Positions 5,189 to 7,861 of a DNA stretch of 7,861 nucleotides are shown here, one piece after another. The stretch is from Methanomicrobiales archaeon (GTDB lineage: Archaea > Halobacteriota > Methanomicrobia > Methanomicrobiales > JACTUA01). The notes beneath the pieces are model-generated. The model ran no database searches and was not told the origin of the DNA. It saw only the letters and a list, made by a program, of their open reading frames with translations. How positions within the stretch are numbered: position 1 is the first letter of the stretch; each line of letters opens with the position of its first letter. Position numbers and translations under genes: made by a program. The stretch is from positions 1-7,861 of the forward strand of contig JAJRCO010000205.1 in the NCBI GenBank assembly GCA_028678905.1. Direction: 5' to 3'.

Positions 5189-6118
5189 ATGATTCGGTTT
5201 TATGAGCGGCGGGATGGAGCCCTTATTGAGAACTGTGAATTCGTACCGCATTCCCTCATCGTGGTCACCAACCCGGATACCAAAGAGATCGCGGACCTGT
5301 CTGAAAAATTCTCTTTTGAAAAAGATTTTATCACCGATGCTCTGGATATCGAGGAACGGGCCAGGTTTGAGGTAGAAGGGGACACTCTCCTCATCATCCT
5401 GAAGGTACCGCATAAGAACGAAGATAAAGACAGAAAGATACCCTTCTCCACGGTATCCCTGGGGATCATCGTCGGAAAAGAATATGTCCTGCTGGTCTCC
5501 AGGGTCCCAATTCCGTTTATCGAGCGGATGATTGAGAAGAAGGTATTCAGCCCCAAAAAAAAGACCCGGCTGGTGTTCCTAGTCTTCTTCCGCAATTCTG
5601 AGGTTTTCCTCAAATCCCTGGAGGAGATCAACTTCACCTTGAATCAGATCGAGGAGCGGCTTCACGAATCCACGCGCAATGTAGAACTCGAACGGCTGAT
5701 GCAGCTGGAAAAAAGTCTGGTCTATTTTTCCACGTCTTTACGCACCAACCAGGTCATGATCGAGCGCCTGCTCCGTTCTCCCCTGCTGGTCAAGTATGAA
5801 GAGGATACCGATCTTCTCGATGATACGCTAGTTGAACTTTCTCAGGCTATCGAGATGACCAATATCTATAGCAACATCCTCTCCAGTATGATGGATGCCT
5901 ACGCCTCGGTGATTTCCAATAACCTGAACATCGTCTTAAAGATCCTGACCGTGGTCACTATCCTCATGCAGGTCCCTACTATCATCACCAGTTATTATGG
6001 GATGAATATTCCTCTTCCCCTGCAAGATACCCCTTACACCTTTCTCCTGATCATCGTCTGGGTGGCGATCGTTTCGGTGGTTATCGTATATCTCTTCCGA
6101 TACAAGGGATGGATGTAG
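5189..6118 (+). CDS. corA: CorA-family Mg2+/divalent cation transporter
   Basis: The product is 309 residues and would form the pentameric CorA channel for Mg2+ uptake, with possible Co2+ or Ni2+ transport. A large cytoplasmic alpha/beta and helical domain fills residues 1-245, including the long charged helix region at about 140-245. The first membrane helix is at about 248-268 and ends in Y270-G-M-N273, the signature selectivity loop. The second helix is at about 284-303, followed by the basic end RYKGWM typical of CorA. The size is usual for the compact archaeal and Thermotoga-type branch. The start at 5189 is supported by GGAGG at 5178-5182 with 6 bases of spacing. The long leader may control translation (see the structured leader entry). 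The gene converges with the CorB-type gene, 26 bp away. The family is certain; the transported ion is inferred from the family. Confidence 0.95.
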   Translation: MIRFYERRDGALIENCEFVPHSLIVVTNPDTKEIADLSEKFSFEKDFITDALDIEERARFEVEGDTLLIILKVPHKNEDKDRKIPFSTVSLGIIVGKEYVLLVSRVPIPFIERMIEKKVFSPKKKTRLVFLVFFRNSEVFLKSLEEINFTLNQIEERLHESTRNVELERLMQLEKSLVYFSTSLRTNQVMIERLLRSPLLVKYEEDTDLLDDTLVELSQAIEMTNIYSNILSSMMDAYASVISNNLNIVLKILTVVTILMQVPTIITSYYGMNIPLPLQDTPYTFLLIIVWVAIVSVVIVYLFRYKGWM

Positions 6119-6144
6119 TCCCGAAGAGTACAAGTGGACGTCTG

Positions 6145-7476
6145 TTATCCCGGGGTATCGGATGATCTTTCCTGTCCTCCCCCTTCTGGAACTTGCGGGG
6201 TCACCTGCACCTGGTGCACCCGGGAACCATCCATTACCAGTACTTCGAACCGTAGACCTCTCCATATAAAGTGATCACCTGCTTCGGGAATCTTCCCCAG
6301 GTACGTCATGACAAATCCTCCCAGCGTCTGATAGTATCTCTTCTCCTCTCCCGTCAGAAGCCCCACCGGAAAGAGTTCGTGAAACTCATCCAGGCGCATC
6401 ATTCCATCAATAACCCAGGATCCGTCAGCACGCTGGATTGCCCGGGGATGGGGTGTTTCATAATCCTCTGGGATCTCCCCTACGATCTCTTCCATAATAT
6501 CGTGGGGGGCGATCAGACCGGTGATACTGGAGTACTCGTCCACCACCAGAGCGATCTTGGTCCCTTTCTTCTGAAACTCTTCAAGCATCTTCAATACAGG
6601 GAGACTCTCCGGTACAAAAAGAGGAGGGGTGAGCAGGTGCTCCAGGTCGATCGCCTTTCCCGTAATTTTCTCCTGCAGCAAATCCCGCACCGAAACGATG
6701 CCCAGAACGGTATCAATGGTATCCCTGAACACCGGGAACCGATTGTGGCCGCCTTCCCGAACGATCTGCCAGATGTGTCCCTCAGGGGCACTGATCTCGA
6801 TGGCAACGATATCAGGGCGGGGGGTCATCAGGGCGCTGACCCTCAGGTCTCCGAGGTGAATCACCTTTTTGATCATGGTCTCCTCCCCTGCCTCGATCAC
6901 CCCGGCTTCGGTGCCCTGTTTGATCAGCAGCTGGATCTCCTCTTCGGTAACCAGGGGTTCGGCAGTTCCCTGCCACCCGGCAATCCTGAGCACCCCCTCG
7001 GTGGAGAAGCTTAGCACGCGAACCGCCGGATAGAGGAGGGCGGATATGACCTGCAGGGGGCGGGCCAGTCTCGCTGCCACTTCTTCCGGGTTGGCAAGTC
7101 CGATACGCTTGGGAATGAGCTCACCAAAGACCAGGGTAAAGTAGGTGATGACGAGAACGATGATCGCCGGCGCAAGAATCTGGCGATAGGGAGCCAGGAG
7201 TGGAAGTGTCGCCAGCAGGTCGGCGAGCGGTTGGGTGAGGGTTACCCCGCTAAACGCCCCCACGATGATCCCCACCAGGGTGATTCCCACCTGGATAGTA
7301 GAAAGAAAGCGACTGGAACGTTTCGCGAGATCCAGTGCAGCCTTCGAACCCGGATCTCCTCTCCGCGCACGATGATCCAGGCGGTACAATTTCGCCGAGA
7401 TCACCGCGAATTCCGCCATTGCCAGGATCGCATTTGCGCCGATGAGCAGGGCGACGATGATGATCTCGAGGTACAT
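6145..7476 (-). CDS. corB: CNNM/CorB-type Mg2+ transporter with DUF21, CBS pair and CorC domain
   Basis: The product is 443 residues. The N-terminal DUF21 membrane domain (about 1-165) has hydrophobic helices at roughly 3-25, 60-80, 100-120 and 135-155, the motif AEFAVISAK (21-29) and the conserved GELIPKRIGL (118-127). A cytoplasmic CBS pair follows: CBS1 at about 214-272 starting with MTPR, and CBS2 at about 282-335 containing VVDEYSSITGLIAPHDI. This pair normally binds Mg-ATP. A CorC/HlyC transporter-associated domain occupies about 350-428. This is the architecture of the characterised archaeal CorB and of eukaryotic CNNM proteins, which move Mg2+, usually outward. Databases often label such proteins hemolysin, which is misleading. 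The start at 7476 has AAAGG at 7488-7484 with 7 bases of spacing and a good promoter upstream. The tail after residue 428 is polar and probably disordered. Confidence 0.93.
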   Translation of the reverse strand: MYLEIIIVALLIGANAILAMAEFAVISAKLYRLDHRARRGDPGSKAALDLAKRSSRFLSTIQVGITLVGIIVGAFSGVTLTQPLADLLATLPLLAPYRQILAPAIIVLVITYFTLVFGELIPKRIGLANPEEVAARLARPLQVISALLYPAVRVLSFSTEGVLRIAGWQGTAEPLVTEEEIQLLIKQGTEAGVIEAGEETMIKKVIHLGDLRVSALMTPRPDIVAIEISAPEGHIWQIVREGGHNRFPVFRDTIDTVLGIVSVRDLLQEKITGKAIDLEHLLTPPLFVPESLPVLKMLEEFQKKGTKIALVVDEYSSITGLIAPHDIMEEIVGEIPEDYETPHPRAIQRADGSWVIDGMMRLDEFHELFPVGLLTGEEKRYYQTLGGFVMTYLGKIPEAGDHFIWRGLRFEVLVMDGSRVHQVQVTPQVPEGGGQERSSDTPG

Positions 7477-7513
7477 GAATCTGCCTTTAAGAGTACGATG
7501 CTAGAGGCCGACC

Positions 7514-7642
7514 ATGGCTATATACGTTTGGCTGGCCGGTACATGGAAAAATCGAGGATGCGGGGCCATTTTCAAGAAAGACGCAGGTGAGATTAAACAG
7601 GGGAGGTACATGGCGAATATCGGCGCCTTCGTCCTCCTCTAG
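7514..7642 (+). CDS. Possible small protein, 42 codons, opposite the corB promoter
   Basis: An ORF from the ATG at 7514 to a TAG at 7640-7642 begins MAIYVWLAGTWKNRGCGAIF and ends in RYMANIGAFVLL. I do not recognise it. The composition is protein-like, with a hydrophobic start, a basic and glycine-rich middle and a hydrophobic end. An internal in-frame ATG at 7610 is preceded by a strong GGGGAGGT (7600-7607), but from there only ten residues would be made. The ORF crosses the minus-strand promoter of the corB-type gene, which argues against it unless the two are antagonistic. No clear promoter of its own is seen; CTTTAAG near 7485 is a weak candidate that would give a leaderless start. It may also be the broken 3' end of a former gene. 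Confidence 0.25.
   Translation: MAIYVWLAGTWKNRGCGAIFKKDAGEIKQGRYMANIGAFVLL
7518..7529 (-). promoter_or_regulatory. Promoter of the corB-type gene (BRE and TATA)
   Basis: Read on the minus strand this is AAACG followed by TATATAG, a good archaeal BRE/TATA pair. With the box centred near 7521, transcription should start near 7495, which leaves a leader of about 19 nt that includes the AAAGG ribosome-binding sequence before the ATG at 7476. Spacing and composition agree with one another. Confidence 0.55.
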
Positions 7643-7675
7643 GTCATGGATGGATTGAGACAATTTGGTGATAGA

Positions 7676-7692
7676 AGGAAATGGAAAAAAAA
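7676..7692 (-). terminator. T8 terminator downstream of trpA
   Basis: On the minus strand a run of eight T residues (A8 at 7685-7692 on the plus strand) begins about 10 bases after the trpA stop codon and is followed by more pyrimidine-rich sequence. This is the typical archaeal oligo-T transcription end. It would separate the trp transcript from the corB-type gene. Confidence 0.5.
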
Positions 7693-7701
7693 GAGTATCG
7701 T

Positions 7702-7861
7702 TCAGACCCTCATCGCCCGTTTCAACTCCTGTACATAGGACGCAATTTCGCGACAGCCCCCGGTTACGTCTTCCGGATGATCCGCAATTCTCTGGACGAT
7801 CGCGCTGCCGACTATCACAGCATCTGATCCGGCCCGCCGCAGAGATCGTACCTGATCGGGG
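7702..7861 (-). CDS. trpA: Tryptophan synthase alpha subunit, C-terminal 52 residues (cut by window edge)
   Basis: Only the end of the gene is in the window. The minus strand reads PDQVRSLRRAGSDAVIVGSA, then IVQRIADHPEDV, and closes with VQELKRAMRV before TGA at 7702-7704. The pattern Q-V-R followed by G-S/A-D-A-V-I-V-G-S-A-I-V is the last beta strand and phosphate-binding loop of the TrpA TIM barrel, followed by the final helix. TrpA cleaves indole-3-glycerol phosphate to indole and glyceraldehyde 3-phosphate and passes indole to TrpB. The gene is probably the last of a trp operon that lies to the right. The stop codon is followed by a T8 tract. HisA/HisF-type barrels are less likely, given the VGSAIV loop and the ELK-type end. 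Confidence 0.88.
   Translation of the reverse strand, partial: PDQVRSLRRAGSDAVIVGSAIVQRIADHPEDVTGGCREIASYVQELKRAMRV

Noticed and set aside
5048..5637. Minus-strand frames opposite the corA leader and 5' half
   Set aside because: They have no ribosome-binding site or family signature and overlap a certain corA gene.
6271..7014. 247-codon plus-strand frame within the CorB-type gene
   Set aside because: It lies wholly inside a gene with recognisable DUF21, CBS and CorC domains on the other strand; the product has no domain signature.
6145..7476. Hemolysin annotation for the DUF21-CBS-CorC protein
   Set aside because: The label is historical. The architecture matches CorB/CNNM Mg2+ transporters, and there is no toxin feature.
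7640..7642. TAG at the end of the 42-codon ORF as a pyrrolysine codon
   Set aside because: Reading through gives a short basic peptide overlapping the end of trpA. The likely host group, Methanomicrobiales, is not known for pyrrolysine use, and nothing in the window supports it.
1..7861. tRNA, rRNA, CRISPR array, insertion sequence or attachment site
   Set aside because: I saw no cloverleaf, regularly spaced repeats, transposase motifs or paired terminal repeats on either strand.

Overview
The window most likely comes from a methanogenic archaeon, and my best guess is the order Methanomicrobiales. The main evidence is an intact gene for methanogenesis marker 10 (Mmp10), the radical SAM enzyme that methylates an arginine of methyl-coenzyme M reductase. 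Archaeal promoter style (TATA-like boxes, T-tract ends, some genes without a Shine-Dalgarno site) and a CorB-type transporter with the architecture of the characterised Methanoculleus protein agree with this. The order-level placement is inference, not shown directly.

Layout. Bases 1-93 hold the tail of a gene cut by the window edge. It is followed 6 bp later by a HEAT-repeat protein with a C-terminal membrane module (100-1059), and the two tails look related, so they may be tandem paralogues. A 306-bp gap with T-tracts, a small dyad and an 11-bp direct repeat precedes a six-helix voltage-gated K+ channel (1366-2205) that ends in a short CPHCG knuckle. Next come mmp10 (2314-3540) and, 6 bp further on, a PrsW-family intramembrane protease (3547-4212), probably one transcript.

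Bases 4213-5188 hold no intact conventional gene. There is a 55-codon ORF behind a textbook ribosome-binding sequence, then protein-like stretches scattered over different frames that look like a decayed gene, then about 140 bp of roughly 89% A+T. This leads into a CorA-family Mg2+ (Co2+/Ni2+) transporter (5189-6118). Converging on it from the minus strand is a CNNM/CorB-type transporter (6145-7476). The two stop codons are only 26 bp apart, so two families of Mg2+ transport proteins sit tail to tail. The right edge holds the C-terminus of tryptophan synthase alpha (minus strand, 7702 to the edge) with a T8 tract behind it.

The most interesting signal is the leader of corA. Bases 5090-5099 are an exact 10-nt reverse complement of bases 5178-5187, which contain the whole corA ribosome-binding site. 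Two further hairpins (5111-5134 and 5145-5170) fit between the two arms. The predicted fold is a closed multibranch junction whose closing stem hides the ribosome-binding site, which is riboswitch-like for a metal transporter. Whether the 5' arm is transcribed depends on the start site, which I cannot fix from sequence.
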